A stretch of 36,996 nucleotides of DNA from the NCBI GenBank assembly GCA_016748015.1, contig JAAOMT010000129.1, positions 1,058,870 through 1,095,865 on the forward strand. The letters are read 5' to 3'. Position 1 is the first letter of the stretch, and each line of letters starts with the position of its first letter. Under the pieces are notes generated by a model. It did no database searches. It had not been told where the DNA came from and worked only from the letters and a program-made list of their open reading frames with translations. Origin of the DNA: Geosiphon pyriformis. Lineage: Eukaryota; Glomeromycota; Glomeromycetes; Archaeosporales; Geosiphonaceae. The translations under genes and the position numbers were made by a program. Below, piece after piece: positions 1 to 11,641 of this stretch.

Positions 1-168
<168 letters not shown>

Positions 169-211
169 TGTCTTATGACTCTCCTAAATTTGTCCCTCCC
201 TCAATGAATAG

Positions 212-986
212 TATTTTATTATACTTTTGATCCTTGTTCTTCTCCAATTAATTGTGGTGATTATTTCGTTGATCGACACTCAAAATGTAAGTAGATTGTG
301 TGTTTATCTAAACTTTCAATTATTATTTCTCAATCTTTTTAATACAAATTTCTTCCCGATTCTATTATTATGTGTGGTAAAAATAGATCGAGTCTATTTT
401 GAATAAAGGTTGGCAAACAGCCTATGATAAACACCCTAAAGTCATACGAGATATTGAAGACGAGGTATTTGTGTCATGCACAAACGAGAAATTCATTCCA
501 ATTTCGGCCAAGTTAATGACTTTTTCCAATTCGGTTTGCTATTACATATAGTATTCTTGCTGTGGGTTTAAAGATGTCCATGACCGTGCTATTCCAAAAC
601 GTTCTCCTGAAGCGTGTACGGAAAGTCCTTGGTTCGGATACAAAACTTCTTGCTACCAGAGTTTGTACGATTCCTATAAACGCCATCAAACTGCTCTCGG
701 AATTTGGGGAATTATATTGGCCGTTATTCAGGTAAAATCTTCCCATCACCTCTGGCGCTTATTTAGGAAATTATTTAATTCCTTTTTGTTATTATTCTAG
801 GTTCTCGCTTTGGTCTTCGCCTTCATTTTAATCCGTCGTCTGCCGGACGATGAGGAAAGAGAGCGAGATTATCGCAGTGAACACCAACGCCTGGTGCAAG
901 AAGGACGTGGCGATCCTGGCCGAGGAACTACTCCATACCATGTTCCTGGTGGTCGTGGAGTCCATGCTCCTTACGGCAGTACCTGA
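212..986 (+). CDS. Tetraspanin family protein, C-terminal half (5' part outside the window)
   Basis: Four exons can be read: 212-286, 387-464, 552-731 and 801-986. All introns start GT, end AG and keep frame (phase 0). The first exon is a hydrophobic segment of about 24 residues, taken as TM3. The next two exons give the large extracellular loop with the hallmark CCG motif (YSCCGF), further Cys residues (ACTESPW, KTSCYQ) and then the last TM segment (IWGIILAVIQVLALVFAFIL). The last exon adds a charged cytoplasmic tail rich in Gly, Arg and Pro, ending APYGST. Tetraspanins are four-pass membrane organisers. TM1 and TM2 are not visible: the frame is closed just upstream of 212 and an AG acceptor sits at 210-211, so the earlier exons should lie to the left of the (CT)n tract. 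A possible AATAAA polyadenylation signal is at 1332. Confidence 0.85.
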
Positions 987-1393
987 TTGAGAGAATAGGC
1001 AGAGGAGTATTTTAAATCGAACAAATCGTATTCTCAATTTTGGATTTTTTGGCAATCTGTATGTTTAATAATTGGCTCGCGTTGTTTGGTAAAACAGTTT
1101 CAGGAGGGTATATGAAACCTCTTGCACTATTTTAGCTTTATCTATGGTGTTTGAGGCGAGGACATTTTATCATTACCCTGTGTCAAGATTTTTGTTTGAA
1201 TAGGTATTCCTTAATTCTCTGCAACATCAAAGAAATTCAACTCAAAGGAACAATACATTCTCCCCCGACCTGTGGAAAAAACGCTAAATATATTTTAGTG
1301 ACAGGTTAAAATAAATGTGCTAGTTTCAATCAATAAAAGCTTTCAACGTCTAAAAATCAAGATCATTGTGTACAACTAATTATGTAATAATTA

Positions 1394-1427
<34 letters not shown>

Positions 1428-2744
1428 GCAGCAGAGAGAGAAATCAGAGAATCGAAAACATTTAATTCATTTTATTTCAAAACTAATAACAGGCCTCCAC
1501 AATTCGTAAAGGAATAATTTCAATTATTGGTGATAGAAATTTAACTGTAAAATGTAATATTCTCAAAAAAAAATAATGGCATAAAACTTTAGAGAAAGAG
1601 AGTGAACACATTATTTTCGAATCTTCACCCTATAGCAAATTACTGACTCTAAAAATTACAATAATTTACTAAATAATAAACTTAGCATGTTAAGTAGAAT
1701 GATTTGTGAAAACCTCAGATTGGGGCTCAGCAAAGGGATAATACATTAATATTTATTAATATAAAAGCCCTTTCTTTCATTTATCCGTTTTTATAATTTA
1801 AATATTTATCTACTAGTCTTTGTAAATCACCATTCAAGCTTTCCCTTTCCTGCTCTTCTCATCAATTGGAGCTTCGAATTTCGGAAAAATTTAATTTAAT
1901 TTAATTTAATTTTTTTTTAATCAATCTGATAAAAAGATAATTTAGACATACTTAAACTTGCATTATAATAATTTGAATAAATTTTAAATTAAAAACTAAT
2001 GTATAAATTAGTAAAAAAATTTTAAAATATAATGAATTTAAAAGAAACTTATAATATTTTAGCAAAGTGTTTTTTCAAAATAAGAAAAAAATAAGAAAGA
2101 TTTCAATTTTTACAAAAGGTGCAACTGATTATAATTATATTATCAATTTTTTTTTAAAATAATTATTTTTACAAATAAAAAAAATTGTATATATTGCATT
2201 TATATTATTCTGATATAACTATTTTTAATCATATTTTTAATAATAAAATTTTTTATATTAAATATAATATTAATAAAACCACATTGTATAAATTTTATCA
2301 TATGATTGCTAAATAATCTAACGAGTTTCTCTAAAAAAAAAAAAAAAAAAATTTGCGGAAAAATTTTGTTCCTGAAACCAAAAGGTTTATCAGCAGAAAA
2401 ATGAGAAACATACTTTATTATAGTCGTTTTTATGGTTTAAACTAAAAATATATTTAATTACTTTCCTAAACTTTTTTTTTAATAGGTGAATCTAATATTT
2501 GTGAATTTCTTTAACTTTTTTTCGAAATGTAATTTAAATTGAAACCGTATTTATTAGCAAAATATAAAACTATTTAAAAATCCTTATTCCCCTATATAAA
2601 TATTGAAAGTTTTTAAGTTCCTTTGTGTGTTGTTTAAAAATCATTTCCTTCAACTTCATTAATTGAAAATCATATCTTTAAAGTTCATCGATTGAAAACA
2701 CAAATTCATCTCTCGACTGGCTTGAAGCCATGTATACTGTCATT
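987..2744. other. Intergenic, AT-rich; no gene seen
   Basis: The start is probably the 3' untranslated region of the tetraspanin gene, with AATAAA at 1332-1337. After the CAG tract, the sequence from about 1900 to 2640 is strongly AT-rich with homopolymer runs. I see no supported coding frame. Confidence 0.6.
1395..1433. repeat. (GCA)n trinucleotide repeat
   Basis: About ten GCA/CAG units in a row, then CGG and two more CAG units, followed by a short GA run. It lies outside any recognised reading frame, downstream of the tetraspanin polyadenylation signal. Confidence 0.95.
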
Positions 2745-3400
2745 AAAGAAAGTTTAGCAATTATTGGGTGTTATTACTATTCAAAATTTGCTAAATTGGT
2801 AAAAAAAATATGATAATGTAATTGGTATTTCACAAGATCGAGGAAAGCAGCAGAGGCGGGAGATTCACTTGCACAATATAACCTTGCACTTTGTTATGAT
2901 AATGGAGAAGGAATAAAGGAAAATGAGGAAAAACCATTTGAACTCTAATCAAAATCAGCAGAGGCTGGAAATAAAAGGGCACAAAAAAACTTGGAACGTG
3001 TTATTTTAATGGATGGGGAACAACGAAAAATGGGAAAAAAAGCATTTGAACTCTTTTTAAAAGGGGCGGCCGGAGATTCACTCACTAGAAATAATCTTGG
3101 AACGTGTTATTTTAATGGATGGGAAACAACGAAAAATCTAGAAAAAGCATTTGAATTCTATTTAAAAGCAGCACAAACAGGAAATATACACGCACAAATT
3201 AAATCTTAGATGGTACTATGAAAATGGATTGGGAAAAAGTGGGACACATATGTAGAATCCGCGGTCTTGAACTTTTTTTAGGATAATGGATGGGAATAAG
3301 GAAAAAGTTCGAAAAAGCATTTTAACTCTATTCAAAAGTATCAGAGACGGAGATCCAAACGTATATTACAATCTTGGGATGGGAGACAGCAAAAAACCTT
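2745..3400 (+). pseudogene. Decayed Sel1-repeat (TPR-like) array
   Basis: Several Sel1-type repeat units are recognisable but out of frame with each other. Examples are KAAEAGDSLAQYNLALCYDN at about 2847-2905, a second AEAGNKRAQ unit, and GDSLTRNNLGTCYFNGW with LEKAFEFYLKAAQTG at about 3070-3190. An in-frame TAA follows FEL at about 2946. The second unit changes frame at the LGTCY position, and a TAG closes the frame at 3207. A last degraded unit reaches about 3380. Intact Sel1 proteins use such repeats as protein-protein scaffolds, and in related fungi they are often joined to kinase domains. Here they sit just upstream of a decayed kinase and may once have belonged to the same gene (inference). 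Confidence 0.75.
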
Positions 3401-3518
3401 TAAGTTATCAAAGGTGAATTTACTGATTTAAACGCCGGTAACTTCACGATAGTGGATCAAGATGTTCCATTTTATAATTCCAGTATTGGGGTTTTAATGC
3501 CTGAATAATTCCAATGGA

Positions 3519-3648
3519 ATGATTTTAGATTTTCAAGCTTTCTTTGATAGCCTTTTAAAAGAATTTCAGTGTCCTAAATGCAGCAACTTGGAAATAATCA
3601 TTGCTGAATCTCTTATATTTTCATTTTGTTATACTGATTATGATGAAG

Positions 3649-3725
<77 letters not shown>

Positions 3726-4525
3726 TATTATTATTATTATTATTATATTTTTAAAGCCGGCTTGCCGAAATGTCAAGAATGCTATCGCATATTAAAAGAT
3801 CTATTTTGGTGTAAATCTTGTGAATATTCACGGTTTTCAAAGACTTGAGAAACATGGACTAGTGGAAATTAAAATGTTAATAATTATATAAAATTTATAT
3901 AAAAAGTATTTCTTAAAGCTCTAAGGGCTGTCTGGAATGGATTTCTCCCAACGATTACATTTTTAGATAAGGTGGTGGGAATGAGGAGGATTTGGTATTG
4001 TTAAAAAAAGGGGTAAAGAAAAATCAGGTACATCAACGAAGTGGTAGGTTACAAGAGTTCCTTTGAGATGTCTTAAAAAGAGCTTAAATATAGAATATAT
4101 TAAAAAATAATTTCTATGATATTTTTATTTTCATGCCACTAGAAATGCATTGAAATAGTTTATTGCACATCTTAATTGTGCTTCTTGCAAATACATCCTT
4201 GAATGCTATAGAATAATAACAGATATTATAACAGAAGAATTTTGTCATGGTTTACCATTTGGGGAAATGGGGACCTTAAGATTTTTCTCAAGCTAAACAA
4301 CGATACTCTTACTTGAGGTATGTGTTTTTGTATTCTCTTTCAAATCATTAATAACTTAGAATTCTGTCCCCCTGCCAATTACTTTCCACAGTCAGGTAAA
4401 ATTTATGGTGTTGTTCAATACCTAGGCGCCTGAAGTTTGTGACTTGTCGCCTCATACCAAATATAGCGATATATTTATAGTTATGTTATCATTTCTTGGG
4501 AAATTATTTCAGGCTGAAAATTTTA
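3519..4525 (+). pseudogene. Decayed protein kinase with N-terminal CxxC module
   Basis: The first part is an open frame of 109 residues with two CxxC pairs (FQCPKC; GLPKCQEC) and a later WCKSC, a zinc-binding-like module often found before kinase domains in Glomeromycotina. A poly-Asn/poly-Tyr run from a microsatellite interrupts it. After a TGA the same frame gives ETWTSGN, the usual linker. Kinase pieces then follow in shifting frames: a Gly-rich loop trace near 3955-4010, VPLRCLKKS (beta-3 VALK) near 4058-4085, then GEMGTLRFFLKLNNDTL near 4260-4310, and GVVQY plus a WEIISG trace near 4410-4513. I see no catalytic loop. Several stops and frameshifts make it non-functional. It ends where the Tc1-like element begins. 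Confidence 0.75.
3651..3746. repeat. (AAT)n followed by (ATT)n microsatellite
   Basis: About 25 AAT units run directly into about 7 TTA/TAT units. The junction is palindromic and could form a hairpin. In the overlapping reading frame it would code for a poly-Asn run followed by poly-Tyr between the two CxxC pairs of the kinase N-terminal module. Confidence 0.97.
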
Positions 4526-4529
4526 TGTA

Positions 4530-4960
4530 CAGTACCCCCAAAAAATTAACGCCCAATTCAAAATTGAACACAAAATTCTGATACTTTTCCGATTTACTTA
4601 ATTCATTTTACAAATTATAAACCAAATAAATTTTTTTATCTAATTAATACTTAATCAGTCCTCTATTCTGCTTCAATCCTTTTTTTTGGCATTGAGGCAA
4701 TAATTTTTTTGAGAACGGAGGTATCGAATTTCTCCTATTCCTTCTTTACCACAATTTTAAGACTTCATATTTTGGATATTATACTTCATTGCGTTCTGAA
4801 ATGGTTTTTTCACCATTTTTTTGTATTTATTACAAATATTAATAGTCCTTTTAATCCTCCTGCAAAACATCTTCAAATCATTATAAGCAATTAGAATTAA
4901 ATTTTTCTCCAATCTGCCTCGTAAGCGGTTTTATTTTTATTTTCCTCGCATTAACTAACA
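4530..4960 (-). mobile_element. Tc1/mariner transposase 3' remnant with one terminal end
   Basis: The left end reads CAGTACCCCC and follows a TA dinucleotide, the target of Tc1/mariner elements. The inner sequence matches the pattern of their terminal repeats. On the minus strand, around 4675-4775, decayed transposase C-terminus reads SLKIVVKKE, a stop, EKFDTSVLKKIIASMPK and then RIEAE. This fits the family signature near the C-terminus (EEWE...L..LI.SMP.RI.AV). Further in, only scattered traces such as KKW and KNHFRTQ remain, and I cannot see the DDE residues. The opposite terminal repeat was not found in the following 1.5 kb, so the right boundary is a guess. The element is a dead relic lying at the broken end of the kinase pseudogene. 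Confidence 0.65.
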
Positions 4961-6615
4961 CAAAAGTATAAGAATTTGTTTCAGGGATATAAGATTTTTT
5001 TGTTACGATTTATGAGTCAAGTCCGGAGTTTTAGAGTATATTTGCGGCAGTTGATAGACTACATTTAAGACCTAAATTGTTGACAATTTAATGAAGTGGC
5101 TGATGGTCGTTTTTTCTTGGCTTTATATATACCGGTAAATCTTTCGTCGTTGCTAAGAATTTGTGGTCTTGGATATATATTTAAAAGGTTTATTTAGTAG
5201 TACTGGCTATAAATAATCAATAGATTTTTGTTAATTGAATACCGAGTTAAGTGAAAGAATTAATCAAAAATATCAAAATAAAATTCTATATTAAACCCGA
5301 ATATTATTTTATCCAAACTATTTTAGATTTTGAGTATGTCTTAATTCTGATAAAAGGTCTAAAAATCACTCATTACTATTCTCTCCGAAAACCTTTAAAA
5401 AATAAAAATTCTTTGCTTTTTATATTACATATAATATTTATCTAAGATAACGAGGAAGATTAGGAAAATGATCCCCAAAAAGGTGGATTGGGTATCTCGA
5501 TATCAGATTTCTAGAGAATGAAGAAGTAGTGAGATATACAAAATATTGTTTCTCAATGCGACCGCAATAGTTTGGGTATTCTGGAGCAACAGAGCTGATA
5601 ATTATCTTTATATGAGAATTATGAAAGAACACCATAATTTTGCACCACAAACGTAATTATTGATTGAATTGCAAGTTAAATGAACCCTACTTTATAAGGT
5701 CAACAGTGCTTTGTTGAGCATTCCAACTTCTGTTGTTTTTAATAAGTAGAAAATTAAAAGTCCTTGTATTTAAAGAACAAACAAAACAGCATTTTTGTTG
5801 GTTGCAAGAAATTTCAAGATTATTATACGCATGCATATTTTCAATTGAGTGCGATACTGGTTAACAAAAGTTATTTGTTGTATTTAAACAGAAATTCTAG
5901 CTTAGTTTTCACATATCCAAAAGCACTTGCAGCTGTTTAACTTCATTCAAGAAACGTTAAAAAAGATCTTTTTTGTAAAGGAAATAGGCATGGCAAAATT
6001 TTATTGATGATGTTTCTAAATTATCGGAAAAAAATGGGTCAAATTTGAATTTTCTCGCATCATACCCATTAACATTGGAAGAGTTTTTTTTTGGTTTTGA
6101 AAATTATAAAAAATATAATTTTTTATTGATATATTTTTTAATCATTAATTATTGATTTAAACTTTACAAAAAAATTATTATAAAATATTATTTTATTTAA
6201 GAATTATTATTATAATTTATATCTATTTTTAAACTTTACAATTTATATCTATTTTCAAACTTTACAATTTTCAAATTTTTATTTGAGGCTATAATTAAAA
6301 TCAATAATTAGATAATTTCAAAAAAAGTAAAAATATAAGTCACAGAATTAAAATTTAAAATATTTTATAAATAAATAAGTATTTTAAAAAAATTCAAATT
6401 AAAAATTTTGATAAATTGGTTGCTAATTTTATTAAAAAATTTGTTAAAAACTAAAAAAAAGTTTGGTATGTGTTTTTTAAATAATAAATAAAATAAGTAA
6501 TAAAATTAAATTTTTAATAAAAAATAACAAATATTAATATTTATTTGATTATTCAAAATTATTTATATTCTTAAAAAAAAACATAGAAATTAAGTTTTTT
6601 ATAATTATTTAAAAT

Positions 6616-6652
6616 TAAAATAAAATAAAATAAAATAAAATAAAATAAAATA
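6616..6652. repeat. (TAAAA)n microsatellite
   Basis: Seven to eight consecutive TAAAA units within AT-rich spacer DNA. Confidence 0.95.
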
Positions 6653-7239
6653 AATAAAACTGATGTAAAAGATTTTTTTTCTAAAACTTTAATTTGATAA
6701 GTGTAAATTTTTTTACATTTTTGGAATAAGTCTTGATAATTTACTTTTAATTATTTACTTTAATATAAAAAATCTTTTTTTTAAAGTTTAAATAATATTT
6801 CTATTTTATATATAAACTATAAAAGTAAAGAAAATTTACATAAACATTGAAACAATAATATACCTTTTTTATAATACTAATAACTAGATACAATTTTTAA
6901 ATATGTTAATTGCATTAAATATTTGAAAATTACAAAACTCTTAAAGTATTAAACTATTTATATTTTAAATTTCTTATTAAATCACCATAGTAAAAAAGTT
7001 TATTAAGAGGTTCCAACATTATTAAAACACATCCCCGAAAATTGAACAATTTCTAATTAACTAAAAAATTCTATGCTTTATTGCAGTAATAATATCCTTT
7101 ATCCTTCTAATATATTCTATAAACCTACAACAGTTTTTTGATTAACAGATACTTCGCTTATGTAATCCCTTTGGATTTTTAATAAGCAAGACTAACTTAT
7201 TAAGCGTTAATTTTACTCTCGTTTATTTATTTATACTAG

Positions 7240-7256
7240 GGTGTGTGTGTGTGTGG
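7240..7256. repeat. Short (GT)n repeat
   Basis: About eight GT units in the spacer upstream of the AT-hook gene. Confidence 0.9.
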
Positions 7257-7963
7257 TTTGCTATATAATGCATATGAATATCAATATCTCCCTTGGCTAT
7301 TAAATTGGAATTACAAGAAAAATTTATAAAATGTAATTCAGACAATTTAGATAAAGATATTGTTTTCCATTCTTTGATATATTATCCAACCCTAACCTTA
7401 TACACATATCCAGTTAATGCTTCTAGAGGTGACCCCGCTTATTCCTTTAACTTTTTCAATGAATAAACACAGAGCATAGAGCACAGAGCATGATAATGTA
7501 TTTTTCTCCTTGATGTCAGTGGTTAAAAACTCTATCCTTCGTTTTAGATTTCATCTTTTGTTGATATTTGGAATTATCCAAAAACTATATATAAATTTTT
7601 TTCCAGTAGAACAATGAATTTGTCTAATGATTTCTCATTAGTTTAGCAAAAATAGTGATGAAAAAAAAGTTGCATTCAAGACTGGATTTGTGATAACAAG
7701 GTGATGGTGTTTAGAAAAAAAAAAAAAAATTCATCCATCTATTTTCTCAGCCTAATGGTGGCGTTGAGAATTTTACAGGTAATGATAGGTCAGTAATTCA
7801 ACAAGTATTATTTTTCACACCCCAGCTGAAGAGGTCTATTTATATCCTATAAGAGTCACTCGAAAGGATCCCTTCATTACAAGGCTAGTACATACTTAAT
7901 CAGCAACTGTGATAGGATCAATAAGTTTGTGCACGTAACCAACGCGTGATATAAGATCTTAAA

Positions 7964-9855
7964 ATGAATTTCGAAACAGTCTTGATTTACCTTTCCACCT
8001 TCAATATGCCCTACAGTAATAAAAAATATCGTTATATTACTGTTCCTGCCGTTACCCGATCTGTCGCGCAGAAATTAAAACAGTCGGGCAACACAACCAC
8101 ACAAACATCATTACAGGCTACAGGACATCCTGGCAGCCCTATCAAAACAGAAGCCGAGGAAACAACTCAAACAAAAATGCAAGTTCAGTCTTCGTTTGAA
8201 AAGACCAAAGAAACCAACAATAGAAAAAGTAAGAATTTAAATACATTAATAGAAGTTATCAGTACTCAAGTGTTAAAAAAATAAGTTTCAATTTCTTGAA
8301 AAAATTACTCAAGCAACAATAATGAAGCGATTGCATAAAAAAAGATTTTCACTGATTTTTACCGATCAAGAGGCAAAATTTCGATTAGAAATTTACAATA
8401 CTAACCTTTATAAATTAATTATTAGTGTTTACTAATGAGCCATCTCATGTAAATAATCCAGAAACAAAACGTCAACGTGGACGACCAAAGAAGCATGACT
8501 TAGCTACAAACACCGAACCACAAAAAACTAATATTAATTCACAGCAGTCAAACGTAAAAATAATAATGATAAATAAAACAACTGAAGATCCCTCTGCAGA
8601 AGACAATACCGATAGTAATATTAAACCGCCAGCCAAACGGAGAAACTTCACTATAACAAAGCTGGAGGAAACTTTAGCTAATACTGAGACCATGTTACAC
8701 TCGGTTTTAGATAAGGATCATCTTGATCAATCGTCTCAACCACCAGAAAATAACTCAAAGATCATCGTAAAAAGAGGTCGACCTAAGAAGCAAAAAGCTA
8801 ATGCAGACCAGGTATCAGTAAATAATGTCCAAGAAAAAGTTTTTGAATCAACGGCGACAAAGGAATTGGCTCAACCCTTGGAAAGCCGATCAAAAACCAC
8901 AGTACAAAGGGGTCGACCTAAAAAACAAAAAGCAGATCCAGACCAAGCGTCAGGAAATAACGGTCAAGAAAAAGTTGCCGAATCAACTACGATAAAGGAA
9001 TCGGCTCAACTCCCAGAAAGTCAATCAAAACCCACCGTAAAAAGGGGCCGACCAAAAAAGCAAAAAGTTGATGTCGCTCAAATATCAACAAAAAGTACCC
9101 AAGAAAAAGCTTCCGATTCAATTGAAACAAAAGGGCGATTAAAGAAAAATGTCAAAGAGATTTCAGCTCAGGACGAAATAATTATCACCACTCCTACCGT
9201 TCCGAATTCCCAAGACAGAAAGGTAGAACAACTATCTTTTAAAGTCAATGAGATTCCAACAATGGGTGTTGACCAATCTGTTAAGCCTCAAAATCAAATC
9301 GATCAAGATTTAGCAACCTCCGCCATGATTAGCAGCAGGAAACGAAAGCAAAACCAAGATGAAGGAATTCTTGAATCTACAAGCGAAGTATATCTGAATC
9401 ATACCTTTGAAATCCAAAGTAATACACCTTCAGAAAAAAATCCCAAAGGTACCGCGAGAGGTCGAACTAAACGTCAAAAACGAGAAGGGACTCCGGTTGA
9501 AAAAAAAATTCCAATATCAGCCCAAACAAATCCCGACGCTAATATTTCTACTGCTAAAAATTCTAAGAGGGATGGTTCAACAACGAATAATTCTGTACAA
9601 GGCTCTTCATGTGATATCGGTAGAAAACGCAAGCAAAAAGATCATGACAATCAATCACCAAATTTTGATGCATCCGGCAATTATAAAACAACGAAAGATG
9701 ATTTTACGGGACCAAGTAAACGTACGAAATTCGAATATATTGAAGAAACCATCCCCGGTTATGATTACGACGCCCAAGATTTTATCAATTCTATTTATGA
9801 CGAGGAAGAAGCTAAGGATGCTGCAAATATTCTCTTTTCTATGTCCTTGGTTTAG
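7964..9855 (+). CDS. AT-hook nuclear protein, 564 residues
   Basis: Two exons are proposed, 7964-8228 and 8426-9855. The intron begins GTAAGA and ends ATTAG, with a perfect TACTAAC branch site at 8399-8405. Splicing in phase 1 creates an AUG-coded Met at residue 89. The protein has four AT-hooks with the core RGRPKK at residues about 106, 205, 250 and 295, plus weaker ones (KGRLKK near 324, RGRTKR near 433). Hooks 2 to 4 are exactly 45 residues apart. Basic clusters such as SRKRKQ and GRKRKQK look like nuclear localisation signals, and the C-terminus is acidic (YDEEEAKDAANILFSMSLV). AT-hooks bind the minor groove of AT-rich DNA, so a chromatin or transcription role is likely. No other domain is seen. 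The protein is very rich in Lys, Gln, Asn and Ser and is probably disordered. An in-frame ATG at residue 15 (MPYSNKKY) is an alternative start. Confidence 0.85.
8773..9177 (+). repeat. 135-bp in-frame tandem repeat within the AT-hook gene
   Basis: The RGRPKK codons start at 8773, 8908 and 9043, spaced exactly 135 bp apart. Two full 45-residue units each begin RGRPKKQKA and end in S(R/Q)SK(T/P)TV(Q/K). A third unit diverges after about 25 residues. The units have drifted by substitution only, without indels. Confidence 0.9.
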
Positions 9856-11371
9856 CATTTCCAGTTCTACCTTTTTAGATAGATTAATCCAATTACTATA
9901 GGACCTATAAGAGAAAAGGTTAGGTTTTTTGTTCACCTTGGATAACTAGCAGTTTTTGGATCTAATTTTAGCTTTCAGCGTTCATTAAGCATAATAAAAA
10001 ATTTCATTTTTCAAATAATGAAATTTCAAAGTGATTGTGGTTTATATAATTATAAATATATATTATATTGGAAGTTTAAACAATATAATTTTTATATTGA
10101 TAAATTTATGCAATAATATATTAATTTAATATAAAAGATTATAATTAGCAATAAATTATATATTTTTTTTTCAAAATATAAAAATATTCATTAATTAAAA
10201 AAATCTTATTACACGTATAATGTTTTTAATAACCGAAATAATTAAAATTGCTGATTGTGTAACTGCAGAACATTACCATTTAAGATAATCAAATTTGTGC
10301 GAAATTTTTTATGTGCTTTGACTTTTTATTTGATACATAAAAAGAAGATATCTTAAAGAAGAAATCTATACATTTTCACGCTGGCACAAATATGAAGGAT
10401 AAAATTCACAATATTTTACTCTCTTACTATTCTTATCAACTTTATATTTTGAAAATTTTGAAAATCGTGGAAAAATAACAACTTTTAATTTTCTTTAAAA
10501 TAATTATATGAAACCATTTAGTTCCTCATTTTGAAGGCCATATCTATAATCAATCTAATTTACAAACCGTTTCAAATTTTTTCATCCACCTTTCGATCAT
10601 TTTTGCTTTTAGAAAATGATAGTTAATAATTACAATAATTATGATAAACCTACTTCATAAAAAAGATTCGTAGTTTACTTATCAATCCAAATCTTTAAGA
10701 GTTAATAATATCTTTTTTAAAAAATTTTCCTTATACTCTGGTTATACATGTAAATAGTCATAAGAAGTTCGATACTAATAATAATCTTCATGCTGCTTAT
10801 TTATAATGCCGATGCCAAAAAAAAAGGAGGCAAAAAGATGAATTTTTTTCTACTATAATTATTATTGAATATAAAAAAGTAATTTATTATTTATTTTTTT
10901 CAAATCTGACTAAATTATTTTTTTTAATAATCTTAATTTTTGAAAATTATTTTTTATTATTTGATATTTTCATATGTAAATTTTATTGTAATTATCAAAT
11001 TTTTTTAAAAAATATATAAAATTAATTAAATTAAATATTTATATTTTGACAATTATTCAATAACAAAAAATAAAAATAAAAATTGTAATTATATAAATAA
11101 TTTTAATACTTAAAATTATTTATTTTATTTATTTTGTAAAACTTTATTCATAGTATTTTTTTAAATATCTTTTGTTTTTTTATATATTTTATTGTAAAAC
11201 ATAAAGTTTTTTTTTATTTTAATGACTAAAACTTTTGATGGAACCAAATAATATTTGCAAAATTATTAGTATAAATTAGATACTTTGTAAAACATCATCA
11301 TTATTATCATTGAGTATTTAATTCAGAGATCATCAAAAACAGTAACTTATTCTTCAATTGTAATAAATAAC
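9856..11371. other. Intergenic, very AT-rich, containing a dispersed repeat
   Basis: No coding frame is supported. The middle part carries the first copy of a dispersed repeat (listed separately). From 10840 to 11330 the sequence is almost pure A and T. Confidence 0.6.
10090..10830. repeat. Unnamed dispersed repeat, copy 1
   Basis: This stretch is repeated in the same orientation at about 16650-17412. Shared blocks, in order, include ATTACACGTATAATRTTT, TTGTGTAACTGC, CATTTTCACGCTG, ATAATTACAATAATTATGAT, AAAAAAGATTCGTAGTT and TCTTTAAGAGTTAATAATAT, and the copies end with ATGCCGATGCCAAAA. The copies differ by many small indels and substitutions. I found no transposase, no terminal inverted repeats and no target duplications. 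It could be a non-autonomous element or a fragment of a larger one. Confidence 0.8.
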
Positions 11372-11440
11372 AGCAAAAGGTCTCGATTCTCCAGCCTCGG
11401 GATTATGAGACCCACTACCTTCTCTGCGATATAAGTTTCT
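11372..11440 (-). pseudogene. Initiator-tRNA-Met-like relic (anticodon CAT)
   Basis: The minus strand has an A-box-like piece (TCGCAGAGAAGG), an anticodon region GGGTCTCATAATCCC with CAT at 11405-11407, and a B-box-like piece GAATCGAGACC. The order and spacing fit a eukaryotic initiator tRNA-Met, and GAATCGAGACC is close to its GGATCGAAACC. The T stem and acceptor stem no longer pair properly, so it looks like a tRNA pseudogene or the head of a tRNA-derived SINE rather than a working gene. A covariance-model scan would settle this. Confidence 0.4.
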
Positions 11441-11641
11441 CATTCAATTGATTTACTATAAATTTTGCGAGGGCTTTTAGATTATCATTCTCAAAGATTT
11501 ACAATTCTTCACAGTTCATATTACAAAATCATTTGCTTTGTCACCAATCATATAGTAAAGAACATTATTGGGGAATTCTCTTCGCCGATCTCAATACTAA
11601 TTACAATATACCCAAATCTAACCGTTTCCAAAGATCCACTC

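Larger units (their letters stand above)
4961..7963. other. Intergenic, AT-rich; no supported gene
   Basis: About 3 kb without a convincing gene. Between 4980 and 5650 the base composition is a little less extreme and short open frames occur, but they match no family I know. From 6060 to 7000 it is extremely AT-rich with long A and T runs. The last part (7400-7960) would hold the promoter of the AT-hook gene. I see no clear TATA box there. Confidence 0.6.

Noticed and set aside
3601-3795. Frame reading a poly-Ile run
   Set aside because: It is only the microsatellite read in another frame.
5251-5650. Open frames of 64 (+) and 70 (-) codons
   Set aside because: AT-driven composition, no recognised motif. 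I looked for transposase pieces linked to the Tc1 relic and saw none.
9407-9901. Open frame of 164 codons overlapping the AT-hook gene
   Set aside because: It is in another frame of the 3' part of the AT-hook exon, with no family features. The AT-hook frame is clearly the coding one.
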